Source: Halovulum marinum (GTDB lineage: Bacteria; Pseudomonadota; Alphaproteobacteria; Rhodobacterales; Rhodobacteraceae). From it: a stretch of DNA of 64,000 nucleotides. This document shows positions 55,470 to 64,000 of the stretch, one piece after another. The position numbers and the translations under genes are program-made. The DNA is taken from positions 121,294-185,293 of the forward strand of contig NZ_WIND01000007.1 in the NCBI RefSeq assembly GCF_009697225.1, read 5' to 3'. Each line of letters begins with the position of its first letter. Within the stretch, counting starts at the first letter, position 1. The notes below the pieces were generated by a model, which saw nothing but the letters and a program-made list of their open reading frames with translations, was not told the DNA's origin and did no database searches.

Positions 55470-57005
55470 TCAGTCTGTCGTCAAGCCCGCGCTGGAAAGG
55501 TGACGCAGGAAGTGGTTCTGCTCGTCTGGATTGGCGTAGGGAACGAAGTCTCTCGCATGCGACAGGGTGTATCGGCTACTGGCGCGGCGAACCTCTTGTA
55601 CCGTTACCTGCGCATCGTCGTCGCGGCCCAGGGCAGCATAGCACGCCGCGGTTTGGGCCAGCGCGTTGGCATGTCGGGGTTGTGACGTGCGCGCCCGCTC
55701 AAGATGCCCGATAGCCTCGGCGTAGCGGTGCAGATTGAACAGCGCTCGGCCGTAGAAAACATGGTATAATTCCGGATAATGCGGGTTCAGTTTCATTGTC
55801 TGGTCCAGGTTCTCTATCGCCTCGGCCGAACATCCGGCATAGGTCATCGAGAAGGCAAACATGCTGCGAAGCTGTGCGCTACCGGGATTGGCCTCAAGCG
55901 CGCGCCGCTGTTCGGCTAGTCCGCGCTCGAAAGCGTGGTCTCGCCACATGTATACCCACCCCAGAACAGCATGCGCGAACGGTTCTCGCGGACCGGCGCC
56001 AACCGCGGCAATAGCTGCCGCGCGAGCCTGGTCGAGCGCGGCCCTAGTGTTTTCCGCCCAAGCATTCGACGCTTCCGATATGTGTGTCCAGGCAATCAGC
56101 GCATGGGCGCGGGGAAACCCGGCGTCGCATGCCAGCGCGCGTTCGGCCTCGGCCCTAGCCGCGCGAACCTCGTCACATCCCATAAGGAAGTTCAGTTCGG
56201 CTGCGCGTAGGAAATGGTCGTAGGCACTCACCGTGGCTTCGCTTTTTTGGTACGAACGTAGGTGTTGATTGTGAGTGATTTCCCCAACAAGCGTGTTGAC
56301 GATAAGCAGGGAAATCTCGTCCTGAACTTCGAAGATATCCTTGATATGCCTGTCGTAGCGATCCGACCATAACTCGTTGCCGGCGTGCGGATCGATCAGG
56401 CGTGCGGTGACACGAATACGGTCCCCTGCGCGCCGCACCGACCCCTCGGCGATATAGTGCACGTTCAACTCAGTGGCGATTTGCTGCGTGGACACATTGC
56501 TTCCGCGATAGGCGAACGAGGAGTGCCGGGCGATGACGAACAATTCGTCGTAGCGCGACAGATCGGTGATGATGTCATCCGTCATTCCGTCTGAAAAATA
56601 GGCCTGTTCCGGATCACCCGACAGATTCTGAAACGGAAGTACCGCGACCGAGGGCTTCTCGGGCAGTGCGCCGCGCGCCGTTTCGTCGGTGCGGATCAAC
56701 GCCTCGAAGCGGAAACCACGACGTTGGATCGTCTTGATAACCTGCTGGGCCGTTCCGTTATCGCCAAGCGCTGCGCGCGCTGCGTTGATCCGGCTGGCGA
56801 TGGCACTGTCCGAGACGATGCGTCCCCGCCAGACATGTTCAATCAATTCGTCGCGCGTAACGATCTCCCCCGCATGTGCAGCAAGGTAGCCGATCAGGTC
56901 CAATACCTGGGGCTCCACCGCGACAACGGCACCGTCCCGAAGAAGTTCGCCCCGAAGCGGGTCGAGCCTGAAATCGAGGAAACTGATTGCCCCATGCCCG
57001 TCCAT
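55470..57005 (-). CDS. Winged-helix regulator with TolB-like and TPR domains (CadC/adenylate-cyclase-associated type)
   Basis: A 511-aa protein. Residues about 5-105 are an OmpR/CadC-type winged helix (FRLDPLRGELLRDG, VTRDELIEHVWRGRIVSDSA, IKTIQRRGFRFEA). Next is a TolB-like N-domain (AVLPFQNLSGDPEQAYFSDG, IITDLSRYDELFVIARHSS), then TPR-like helices to the end (ANPGSAQLRSMFAF, LNPHYPELYHVFYGRALFNL). Its DNA is less GC-rich than its surroundings, pointing to transfer. Such proteins are regulators with unknown ligand. A 152-base gap separates it from the divergent small gene at 57158. Confidence 0.9.
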   Translation of the reverse strand: MDGHGAISFLDFRLDPLRGELLRDGAVVAVEPQVLDLIGYLAAHAGEIVTRDELIEHVWRGRIVSDSAIASRINAARAALGDNGTAQQVIKTIQRRGFRFEALIRTDETARGALPEKPSVAVLPFQNLSGDPEQAYFSDGMTDDIITDLSRYDELFVIARHSSFAYRGSNVSTQQIATELNVHYIAEGSVRRAGDRIRVTARLIDPHAGNELWSDRYDRHIKDIFEVQDEISLLIVNTLVGEITHNQHLRSYQKSEATVSAYDHFLRAAELNFLMGCDEVRAARAEAERALACDAGFPRAHALIAWTHISEASNAWAENTRAALDQARAAAIAAVGAGPREPFAHAVLGWVYMWRDHAFERGLAEQRRALEANPGSAQLRSMFAFSMTYAGCSAEAIENLDQTMKLNPHYPELYHVFYGRALFNLHRYAEAIGHLERARTSQPRHANALAQTAACYAALGRDDDAQVTVQEVRRASSRYTLSHARDFVPYANPDEQNHFLRHLSSAGLTTD

Positions 57006-57157
57006 CTCCGGATTGGACCACGCTACCTGATCGTCCTCAAGGAAAATGGACGAAAGCGTGACAGCTTCCCAAAACCGCCTGAAAGTATTCGATCAGCGCG
57101 ACTGGCAAGGTGATGCCACCGGCGATGTCGCCGGAGCACCACATACAGGAGGACACC

Positions 57158-57364
57158 ATGCACGGCCGCGATGAGTATGTTTTCAGGCATGCATTCCGGA
57201 TTGCCGAGCGCCACGAGCGGTACGGCCGTACCCTTCAATCCGATGAGCTAAAGCGCCAGGTGTTCGCGCTTGGAGCCAAGTTCCGCCAGGGCATCCGGGC
57301 GGTGTCGGCGGTGTTCGGGGCCCGTCCGAACACTGAACCGCAGGACCCGAACACGCATCCTTGA
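57158..57364 (+). CDS. Small basic protein, 68 aa, unknown
   Basis: A short helical protein, MHGRDEYVFRHAFRIAERHE then RYGRTLQSDELKRQVFALGAKFRQGI. I do not recognise it. It is called because an AGGAGG site stands six bases before ATG 57158, the frame is intact and the helix pattern is amphipathic. The open frame starts earlier at 57110 but that part lacks a ribosome binding site. It sits between the winged-helix regulator and enolase, both on the minus strand. Confidence 0.55.
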   Translation: MHGRDEYVFRHAFRIAERHERYGRTLQSDELKRQVFALGAKFRQGIRAVSAVFGARPNTEPQDPNTHP

Positions 57365-57413
57365 TTTCCGGACGGCGGGCGCGATGCGGCCCGCCGAAGT
57401 TTTGCAAGCCGAT

Positions 57414-58823
<1,410 letters not shown>

Positions 58824-59822
58824 CTAGAGCGGGAACTCGCCGGTCACCACCAGGCCGCTCTCGCGCCAGTCGAAGGCGATCTTTCCGCCCGAGGCGGCGG
58901 CCAGGTTGCGGACGATCGTCGAGCCGCTGGTGCGCACCGGCGCGACCACCTTCGGGCCGCCGCGCTCGCGCCAGACGAAACGGATCGTGGTGCCGTCGGC
59001 GCCGCGCGTCTTGTCCCACTCCAGCGTGACGCGGCCGGCGTCGCTGCCCATCGCGCCGTGCTTGACCGAATTCGTCGCCAGTTCGTGCAGCGCCAGCGTG
59101 ACCGGCGAGATCAGCGCCGCCGGCAGCGCCAGGTCCGGGCCGTGCAGGTCGAACTGCGGTGTTCCGCGCGGCGCGTAGGCGCCGACGATGGACTGCGCCA
59201 GCTCCCGGACCCGGGCGGCCTCGCCGCGGGGCCGGCGGATCGCCTCGATCTGTGCCGTGCCCAGCGCCGACAGGCGCTCGATCAGCAGGTTGGTCATCTC
59301 GGACTTGTCCGCGACCTCGCGGGCGGTGGCGCGGATGGTCACTGCCATCACGTTGACGATGTTGCGCAGCCGGTGCATCAGCTCCTGCTCGGCAAGCTCG
59401 CGCGCCGCGTCCTCTGCCTGCCGCCGGGCGGTGATGTCCAGCTGCGAGCCGAAGAAATAGACCAGCGCGCCGTCGGTGTCGAAGATCGGGCCGATCTGCA
59501 GCGAATTGAGGAAGGTGGCGCCGTCCTTGCGGTAGTTCAGGATCTCGACCGTGTCCACGCGCCGCGTCGCGATGATGTCGCGGACCGCGGTGACGCTCTG
59601 GCGCGTGGTGTCGGCACCCTGCAGGAAACGGCAGTTGCGGCCCAGCACCTCGTCGGCGGCATAGCCTGTCAGCGCGCAGAAGGCGTGATTTGCGAACACG
59701 ATCGGATTGTTCGCCGCGGTCGGGTCGGTGAAGATCAGCGGCAGCCGCGCATGCATGATCGCCTGGACCAGCGAGCGGTCGCCGCCGAGGTCCCCGTCCG
59801 AAGGAATGTCGTTGACGCTCAA
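58824..59822 (-). CDS. LOV-domain blue-light sensor histidine kinase (HWE family)
   Basis: A 332-aa soluble kinase. Residues about 15-130 are a LOV/PAS domain with GRNCRFLQG, whose Cys forms the flavin adduct under blue light, and the flavin-contacting Gln in FFGSQLDIT. Residues about 140-332 are an HWE kinase with phospho-His in LMHRLRNIVNVMAV, the N-box HELATNSVKHGA and FVWRERGGP. The start is uncertain: the TTG at 59822 gives a LOV domain from about residue 15, but upstream residues lack a better one. A short minus ORF ending there shares a TTGA with it. No response regulator is adjacent. Confidence 0.88.
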   Translation of the reverse strand: MSVNDIPSDGDLGGDRSLVQAIMHARLPLIFTDPTAANNPIVFANHAFCALTGYAADEVLGRNCRFLQGADTTRQSVTAVRDIIATRRVDTVEILNYRKDGATFLNSLQIGPIFDTDGALVYFFGSQLDITARRQAEDAARELAEQELMHRLRNIVNVMAVTIRATAREVADKSEMTNLLIERLSALGTAQIEAIRRPRGEAARVRELAQSIVGAYAPRGTPQFDLHGPDLALPAALISPVTLALHELATNSVKHGAMGSDAGRVTLEWDKTRGADGTTIRFVWRERGGPKVVAPVRTSGSTIVRNLAAASGGKIAFDWRESGLVVTGEFPL

Positions 59823-60011
59823 GGGGCGCCCCGCGCGGCGCCGCGCTGCAGGGCCGTCGGGCTGTCGAGAAGGATCGGGATCATGTCGATACGGGATCTG
59901 CTTGCTGCGACGGAACGGCAGTGTAACCCGCCGCGCGGTTGGCCGCAAACGCCGGGGTCCCGCGGGCACGGCGCATCCGTGCTATCCTGCGGGCCGGTAA
60001 CGGAGGCAAAG

Positions 60012-60308
60012 ATGATCGTGTGCGTGTTCCGCGCCGTCATCCATGCGGCGCGGCGGGCCGAGTTCGAGGACTTCTTCCGCAATACCGCGATCCCGCTGAT
60101 GCGGGCGCAGGACCGGCTGCTGTCGCTGACCGCCGGGCTGCCGCGCCCCGAGACGCCGGACGAGTTCTGCATGGTGATGGTCTGACGCGACGTCGCCGCG
60201 CTGGCCGCGTTCGCCGGCCCCGACTGGCGCCAGCCGCACATCGACCCGTCCGGGACGGGCGTGGTGAAGGAGCGGCACCTGCACCATTACGAGATGTCCG
60301 AGGCCTGA
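60012..60308 (+). pseudogene. Antibiotic-biosynthesis-monooxygenase-fold gene with an in-frame TGA
   Basis: The 98-codon frame from ATG 60012 (GGAGG site) reads MIVCVFRAVIHAARRAEFED onward and is interrupted by TGA at 60183-60185. It then continues RDVAALAAFAGPDWRQPHI to HHYEMSEA and a second stop at 60306. The ferredoxin-like ABM fold (VRxxVxPGxxxEFE, VWRDVEALRAFAG, VHHYE) needs both halves. The interrupted position is usually Trp, so TGG to TGA is the simplest mutation. Its 3' end overlaps the convergent MarR gene by 22 bases. Confidence 0.7.
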
Positions 60309-60784
60309 GCCCCCTTGTCGCCGCCGTCTTCGGTTTCCGCGCCGTGCAACCGCGCCAGCAATCCGGCGAGCGTCGCGATCTGCTGTGCCGTCAGCCGGTC
60401 CTCGATGCCGGCGCGCATCTCGGCGGCATAGACCGGCCACATCCGCGCCCGCATCGCCGCGCCCGCTTCGGTGATCGCCACGATCTGCCCGCGCGCGTCG
60501 TCCGGCGCCCGGCGGCGCTCGACCAGACCGGCGTTCTCGATCCGGTCCAGCAGCCGCGAGATCCCGTATTGCGGCAGCAGCAGCCGCCGGGTCAGCGCCA
60601 GCGGGCGCAGCCCGTCCGGGCCGGCGCGTTCGATCTGAAGCAGCGCGTCGTACCAGCCCAGCGGCGGCAGGCCCTCGGCCTTCAGCCGCGCCTCGATCCG
60701 GTCCTGCATTCGCCGGCTGGCGCTGACCAGCCCGGTCCAGGCCCGCTGGGTGTCTGCGGCGACGTCGAAGACGGTGTCGGTCAT
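60287..60784 (-). CDS. MarR-family transcriptional regulator
   Basis: A 165-aa winged-helix regulator. LGWYDALLQIERAGPDGLRP, LTRRLLLPQYGISRLLDRIEN and LVERRRAPDDARGQIVAITEAG cover the DNA-binding helices and wing of the MarR fold. It is divergent from a glutathione S-transferase gene with a 102-base gap that carries two matching ATGCA-type palindromes. It probably represses both genes and responds to an electrophile or phenolic compound. A GTG at 60790 is an alternative start. Confidence 0.9.
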   Translation of the reverse strand: MTDTVFDVAADTQRAWTGLVSASRRMQDRIEARLKAEGLPPLGWYDALLQIERAGPDGLRPLALTRRLLLPQYGISRLLDRIENAGLVERRRAPDDARGQIVAITEAGAAMRARMWPVYAAEMRAGIEDRLTAQQIATLAGLLARLHGAETEDGGDKGAQASDIS

Positions 60785-60804
60785 GGTCACGACTGGATCA
60801 CAAA

Positions 60805-60818
60805 GATGCAATTGCATC
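60805..60818. promoter_or_regulatory. MarR-type operator, perfect palindrome
   Basis: GATGCAATTGCATC is a perfect 14-base palindrome, 21 bases upstream of the MarR ATG. A related site lies at 60851. The arrangement suits autoregulation. Confidence 0.75.
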
Positions 60819-60850
60819 AATCTTGAATTTCGGGCTGCGCAGGAATATAC

Positions 60851-60862
60851 ATGCAACTGCAT
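60851..60862. promoter_or_regulatory. Second MarR-type operator
   Basis: ATGCAACTGCAT repeats the ATGCA/TGCAT arms of the palindrome at 60805 with one centre mismatch (11 of 12 bases). It lies 24 bases before the GST ATG, near the probable GST promoter (TATAAA at 60862-60867). Confidence 0.7.
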
Positions 60863-60886
60863 ATAAATTCCTGAACGGAGGCTACC

Positions 60887-61588
60887 ATGACCCTGCACCT
60901 GATCAGCCACGCGCTTTGCCCCTTCGTGCAGCGCGCGGTGATCGCGCTGACCGAGAAGGGGGTGCCGTTCCGGCGCACCGACATCGACCTCGCCGCCAAG
61001 CCGGACTGGTTTCTCGCGCTCTCGCCGCTGGGCAAGACGCCGGTGCTGGTGGCCGGCGGCCGCCCGGTGTTCGAATCGGCGGTGATCCTCGACTACCTGG
61101 AAGAGACGCAGCCCATTCCGCTCTATCCCGCCGATCCGCTGGAGCGCGCCCGCCACCGCGCCTTCGGCGCCGTCGCCTCGGCAATCCTCGGCGACATCGC
61201 CGCGCTCTACAACGCGCCGGACGCGCAGGATTTCGACCGCAGGGCCGCGGCGCTGCGCGACCGCTTCACCCGGCTGGAGCCGGAACTGGGGCAGGGCGGC
61301 GCTTCCGGGCCCTGGTTCGCCGGCAGCGACTTCGGGCTGGTCGACGCCGCCTTCGGCCCGGTGTTCCGCTATTTCGACACCTTCGAGCGGATCGGCGCCT
61401 TCGGCATCCTCTACCAGCTGCCGCGCATCGCCGCATGGCGCGCCGCGCTGGCCGCGCGGCCCTCGGTCGCGGCGGCGGTGCGGCCGGACTACCCGCAGCT
61501 GCTGCTGCGCTTCCTCGAGGGCCGCAACAGCCACATCAGCCGCCTGATCGCGGCCGGCGCGGGCGGTGCCGCCACCGCCGCCGAATAG
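60887..61588 (+). CDS. Glutathione S-transferase
   Basis: A 233-aa protein. The N-terminal thioredoxin-like domain starts HLISHALCPFVQRAVIALTE and carries KPDWFLALSPLGKTPVL and FESAVILDYLEET (glutathione binding). The C-terminal helical domain includes GSDFGLVDAAFGPVFRYFD. The Cys in ALCPF is in the position of catalytic Cys in omega- or beta-like classes. CGGAGG precedes the ATG. The divergent MarR gene suggests control by a toxic electrophile. Confidence 0.93.
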   Translation: MTLHLISHALCPFVQRAVIALTEKGVPFRRTDIDLAAKPDWFLALSPLGKTPVLVAGGRPVFESAVILDYLEETQPIPLYPADPLERARHRAFGAVASAILGDIAALYNAPDAQDFDRRAAALRDRFTRLEPELGQGGASGPWFAGSDFGLVDAAFGPVFRYFDTFERIGAFGILYQLPRIAAWRAALAARPSVAAAVRPDYPQLLLRFLEGRNSHISRLIAAGAGGAATAAE

Positions 61589-61668
61589 GCCGCCACGACC
61601 CGGAGATCCGGCCTTAACTCTGTTTCAAGAAAGTGTTCCCTTGCAAGAACATGGGGTTAAGGGGGTTT

Positions 61669-61699
61669 TCACGGTGAAGCGCCCTCGGTTTCACCGTGA
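61669..61699. repeat. Inverted repeat between GST and mazG
   Basis: TCACGGTGAA and TTCACCGTGA form a perfect 10-base inverted repeat around an 11-base loop in the 123-base gap between the convergent genes. No T-run follows on either strand. The gap also carries a CTTAAC/GTTAAG pair at about 61613-61652. It may end both transcripts by a less usual route. Confidence 0.5.
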
Positions 61700-61711
61700 G
61701 CCCGCCGGGTC

Positions 61712-62596
61712 TCAGCCGGCCCTGGCGGCGGGCGTCGCCGCGGTCTCAGCGGCTTCGTCATCGTTGCCGGCCTTCTCCGCCGCCTTGGCCGCGTCCCACA
61801 GCGCGTCCATCTCCTCCAGCGTCGCGTGCTGCGGGGTCGTGCCGCGTGCCGCCAGCGCCGCCTCGACCGCCGCGAACCGGCGGGTGAACTTGGCGTTCGC
61901 CCGCCGCAGCGCGGCCTCGGGGTCGACGTCCAGGTGCCGGCCCAGGTTGACCATCACGAACAGCAGGTCGCCGTATTCCTCCTCGACCCGCGCCTGGGTC
62001 TCATGCTCGCGCGCCTCGGCCAGCTCGCGGCATTCCTCGGCGACCTTGTCCAGCACGTCGCCCGCCTCGGTCCAGTCGAAACCGACCCGCGCCGCGCGCT
62101 TCTGCAGCTTCAGCGCCCGGGTCAGCGCCGGCAGCCCCAGCGCCACGCCGTCCAGCGCCCCGGTGCGCGCGCCGCGCCCCTCGGCAGCGCGCTCGGCGGC
62201 CTTGATCCTCTCCCAGTCGCGCACCTGGTCGTCGGCGGTCTTGTCCCGGCTCTCGTCGCCGAACACGTGCGGGTGCCGGCTGACCATCTTGTCGGCGATG
62301 CCCTTCACGATGCCGTCGAAATCGAACCGGCCCTCCTCGCGCGCCATCTGCGCGTAGTACACCACCTGTAGCAGCAGGTCGCCCAGTTCGGCCTTCACCT
62401 CGGGCCAGGATTCGCGCTCGATCGCGTCGGCGACCTCGTGCGCCTCCTCGATGGTGTAGGGGATGATGCTCCGCCAGTCCTGCTCGATGTCCCAGGGACA
62501 GCCGGTCTCGGGGTCGCGCAGCCGGGCCATGATCTCCAGCAGCCGTTCCATCCGGCCGCCGCCGTCGTGCACCAGCGCGTCGCTGTCGGTGGTCAT
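61712..62596 (-). CDS. mazG: Nucleoside triphosphate pyrophosphohydrolase MazG
   Basis: A 294-aa housekeeping NTP pyrophosphatase. The first MazG domain has CPWDIEQDWRSIIPYTIEEAHEV and ELGDLLLQVVYYAQMAREEG (the EExxE and metal Asp). The second has RVGFDWTEAGDVLDKVAEECREL and EEYGDLLFVMVNLGRHL. It removes non-canonical NTPs and modulates ppGpp in relatives. ATG 62596. The tail is Ala-rich. Confidence 0.94.
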   Translation of the reverse strand: MTTDSDALVHDGGGRMERLLEIMARLRDPETGCPWDIEQDWRSIIPYTIEEAHEVADAIERESWPEVKAELGDLLLQVVYYAQMAREEGRFDFDGIVKGIADKMVSRHPHVFGDESRDKTADDQVRDWERIKAAERAAEGRGARTGALDGVALGLPALTRALKLQKRAARVGFDWTEAGDVLDKVAEECRELAEAREHETQARVEEEYGDLLFVMVNLGRHLDVDPEAALRRANAKFTRRFAAVEAALAARGTTPQHATLEEMDALWDAAKAAEKAGNDDEAAETAATPAARAG

Positions 62597-62716
62597 CGCT
62601 CGATCCTCCTGCCTCGCCCGCCCCCTGATAGGCCAGCCGGGCGCGGGCCGCAAATGCCGGTTGAAGGGGCCCGGCATCGGTGGGACAACGGAGCGGACAC
62701 CTGAAGGAGTATCGCC

Positions 62717-63883
62717 ATGGCCGTTCTCAACCGCATCGCCGAGTTCCGGGACGACATGACCGCCTGGCGGCAGCACCTGCACGCCCACCCCGAGCTGATG
62801 TTCGACACCCACCAGACCGCCGCCTTCGTGGTGGAACGGCTGAGGGACTTCGGCGTCGATACGATCGAGACCGGCATCGGCCGCACCGGCGTCGTCGCGC
62901 TGATCAGGGGGCAGGCCGACGGCCCGGCGATCGGCCTGCGCGCCGACATGGATGCGCTGCCCATCGCCGAGGCGCCCGACCGGGCCTACAAGTCCACCGT
63001 GCCGGGCAAGATGCACGCCTGCGGCCACGACGGGCACACCACGATCCTGCTGGGCGCGGCCCGCTACCTGGCCGAGACCCGGAACTTCGCCGGCACCGTC
63101 GCGCTGATCTTCCAGCCCGCCGAAGAGGGCGGCGGCGGCGCGAAGGAAATGGTCGACGAAGGCCTCATGGACCGGTTCGGCATCGAGCGGGTTTTCGCGC
63201 TGCACAACTGGCCCGGCGTGCCCGTCGGCCGGATCGAGATGAACGCGGGCCCCGCGATGGCCGCCTCGGACGTGTTCACCATCACCGTGAACGGGCGCGG
63301 CGCGCATGCCGCCTATCCGCAGAATTCCATAGATCCGATCGCCGTCGGCGCGCAGATCGTGCAGGCGCTGCAGACGATCTCGGCGCGCAACCTGAGCCCG
63401 CTGGAACAGGCGGTGATCTCGGTCACCGAGTTTCATGCCGGCACCACCAACAACGTGATCCCGCCGCACGCGGTGCTGGCCGGCACCGTGCGCACCCTGG
63501 ACGAGGATCTGCGTCAGCGGCTGGCGGTACGGCTCCGCGAGGTCTGCGAGGGCGTCGCCGCAGCCCAGGGCGCGACGGTCGCGATCGACTACGAGTTCGG
63601 CTATCCAGTCACCGTGAACCACGACGCCGAGGTGGCCTTCGCCGCGCAGGCCGCCGCCGACGTGGTCGGGGCCGAGAACGTCTTCGACCAGCGCCGGGCC
63701 GAGATGGGCGCCGAGGATTTCGCCTACATGCTGCAGGCCCGCCCCGGCGCCTATGTTTTCCTGGGCCAGGGCGACAGCGCGCCGCTGCACCACCCGGACT
63801 ACGACTTCAACGACGAGGCGGCGCCGATCGGGGCGAGCTACTTCGTGCGTCTGGTCGAGCGCGGGCTGCCGCTGGCGCGCTGA
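62717..63883 (+). CDS. M20-family aminoacylase/amidohydrolase
   Basis: A 388-aa zinc metallopeptidase-like amidohydrolase (hippurate hydrolase group). HLHAHPELMFDTHQTA, GLRADMDALPI, HACGHDGHTTILLGAA (metal His and Asp), FQPAEEGGGGAKEM and GAEDFAYMLQARPGAYVFLGQGD are present. It hydrolyses N-acyl amino acids. It is divergent from mazG. A GGAG site precedes the ATG. An AAATATCCCCGCCGG motif copy follows it. Confidence 0.92.
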   Translation: MAVLNRIAEFRDDMTAWRQHLHAHPELMFDTHQTAAFVVERLRDFGVDTIETGIGRTGVVALIRGQADGPAIGLRADMDALPIAEAPDRAYKSTVPGKMHACGHDGHTTILLGAARYLAETRNFAGTVALIFQPAEEGGGGAKEMVDEGLMDRFGIERVFALHNWPGVPVGRIEMNAGPAMAASDVFTITVNGRGAHAAYPQNSIDPIAVGAQIVQALQTISARNLSPLEQAVISVTEFHAGTTNNVIPPHAVLAGTVRTLDEDLRQRLAVRLREVCEGVAAAQGATVAIDYEFGYPVTVNHDAEVAFAAQAAADVVGAENVFDQRRAEMGAEDFAYMLQARPGAYVFLGQGDSAPLHHPDYDFNDEAAPIGASYFVRLVERGLPLAR

Positions 63884-63904
63884 CGCCATCCGCGGCGCCG
63901 GTGG

Positions 63905-63919
63905 CCGGCGGGGATATTT
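63905..63919. repeat. Dispersed intergenic motif AAATATCCCCGCCGG, copy 2 (reverse orientation)
   Basis: CCGGCGGGGATATTT lies 21 bases after the M20 stop and is the exact reverse complement of the motif at 8209. Both copies sit directly after a gene end. Confidence 0.6.
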
Positions 63920-63971
63920 GCGGAGGGTCTATTCCAGCTGAGTAGGTCTGAGAGCATGTTAAGGTGCTCTT

Positions 63972-64000
63972 ATGGCTCAGAAAAACCGCTATCTGTTTCG
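63972..64000 (+). CDS. Possible start of an IS1595-type transposase, cut by the window edge
   Basis: The last 29 bases open with ATG and read MAQKNRYLFR before the edge. IS1595-family transposases often begin with the pattern NRYLYRSRISEAKFRQ, so these ten residues are suggestive. The 30 bases before the ATG contain an AGAGCA/TGCTCT inverted repeat. The element's true left end and terminal repeat are unknown. Too short for certainty. Confidence 0.4.

Noticed and set aside
55343..55714. A 123-codon plus-strand frame after the PRC-barrel terminator
   Set aside because: It overlaps the C-terminus of the winged-helix/TPR gene in antisense, has no ribosome binding site and its composition is not protein-like.
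59819..59884. Short minus frame as a real gene (MIPILLDSPTALQRGAARG)
   Set aside because: It ends in a TTGA overlap with the kinase start, so it is mentioned as a possible leader, but it has no ribosome binding site and is too short to support as a gene.
60183..60185. The in-frame TGA as a selenocysteine codon
   Set aside because: selD is present, but family proteins have Trp rather than Cys at this position, there is no selA/selB in the window, and the fold gives no reason for a selenol there. A TGG to TGA nonsense change is simpler.
61669..61699. Inverted repeat as an intrinsic terminator
   Set aside because: The stem is good but no T-run follows on either strand. It is listed as a repeat instead.

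Overview
The window is a very GC-rich (about 70%) bacterial chromosome segment. It most likely comes from an alphaproteobacterium of the Rhodobacterales (Rhodobacteraceae/Paracoccaceae). The evidence is a ChpT histidine phosphotransferase, two TTAA-N7-TTAA CtrA-type boxes, a DUF3553 protein, YrhK and phasin-like small proteins inside a urease operon, an FAD-oxidoreductase/SelD fusion, and two copies of an AAATATCCCCGCCGG intergenic motif that I associate with this family. No rRNA, tRNA or CRISPR array is visible. The organism is inferred from gene content, not from a marker gene.

Layout, left to right. (1) 1-6058: an exported unknown protein, a PAP2 phosphatase, and an arsenic operon (ArsR-ArsC fusion, Acr3, GAPDH, ArsJ) behind a palindromic operator. 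Together these can extrude both arsenite and the arsenylated sugar phosphate made by GAPDH. (2) 6079-12450: an FAD oxidoreductase, the selenouridine pair mnmH and selD, then gph, a thioredoxin-fold protein and rpe. (3) 12609-19936: a CoxG-like protein, pyridoxal kinase, a gluconate pair (5-dehydrogenase and kinase), a phosphomannomutase, and a four-gene LivHMGF-type ABC transporter with no binding protein. (4) 20017-28251: a urease operon (ureD, A, B, C, E, F, G) interrupted by a sulfotransferase, a cytochrome c relic, a GNAT acetyltransferase, a phasin-like protein, a DUF1127 protein and a YrhK protein.

(5) 28255-40731: a carbohydrate uptake and catabolism cluster. It has a LacI regulator, a binding protein, two permeases, an ATPase, an isomerase/epimerase, a Gfo/Idh/MocA dehydrogenase, an aldo/keto reductase, a decayed GH43 beta-xylosidase, a TolB-like propeller, a GMC oxidoreductase and a DapA-family lyase. 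Two matching LacI-type palindromes flank the regulator/transporter intergenic region. (6) 40747-43310: a minus-strand chain of an endonuclease-like protein, a thiolase, an unrecognised AT-richer small protein and a rhodanese; the last three are linked by two TTGA stop/start overlaps. (7) 43397-54721: housekeeping and envelope genes (GlxA-type regulator, class II DAHP synthase, serB, PAS protein, yicC, gmk, gamma-carbonic anhydrase, chpT, DUF3553, olsB-olsA, a thiE-like gene) and a frameshifted DUF985 cupin.

(8) 54721-64000: a PRC-barrel exported protein with a strong terminator, a lower-GC winged-helix/TPR regulator that looks acquired, enolase, a LOV-HWE blue-light kinase, a small monooxygenase-fold gene broken by an in-frame TGA, a MarR/GST pair with two matching operators, mazG, an M20 amidohydrolase, and at the right edge what may be the start of an IS1595-type transposase.

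Four genes or relics are visibly decayed: cytochrome c, GH43, the DUF985 cupin and the ABM protein. The items I consider most worth following up are the TTGA-coupled small protein, the hybrid urease operon, the ArsRC/ArsJ module and the two regulator/operator sets. All family assignments are by recognition of motifs, without database searches.
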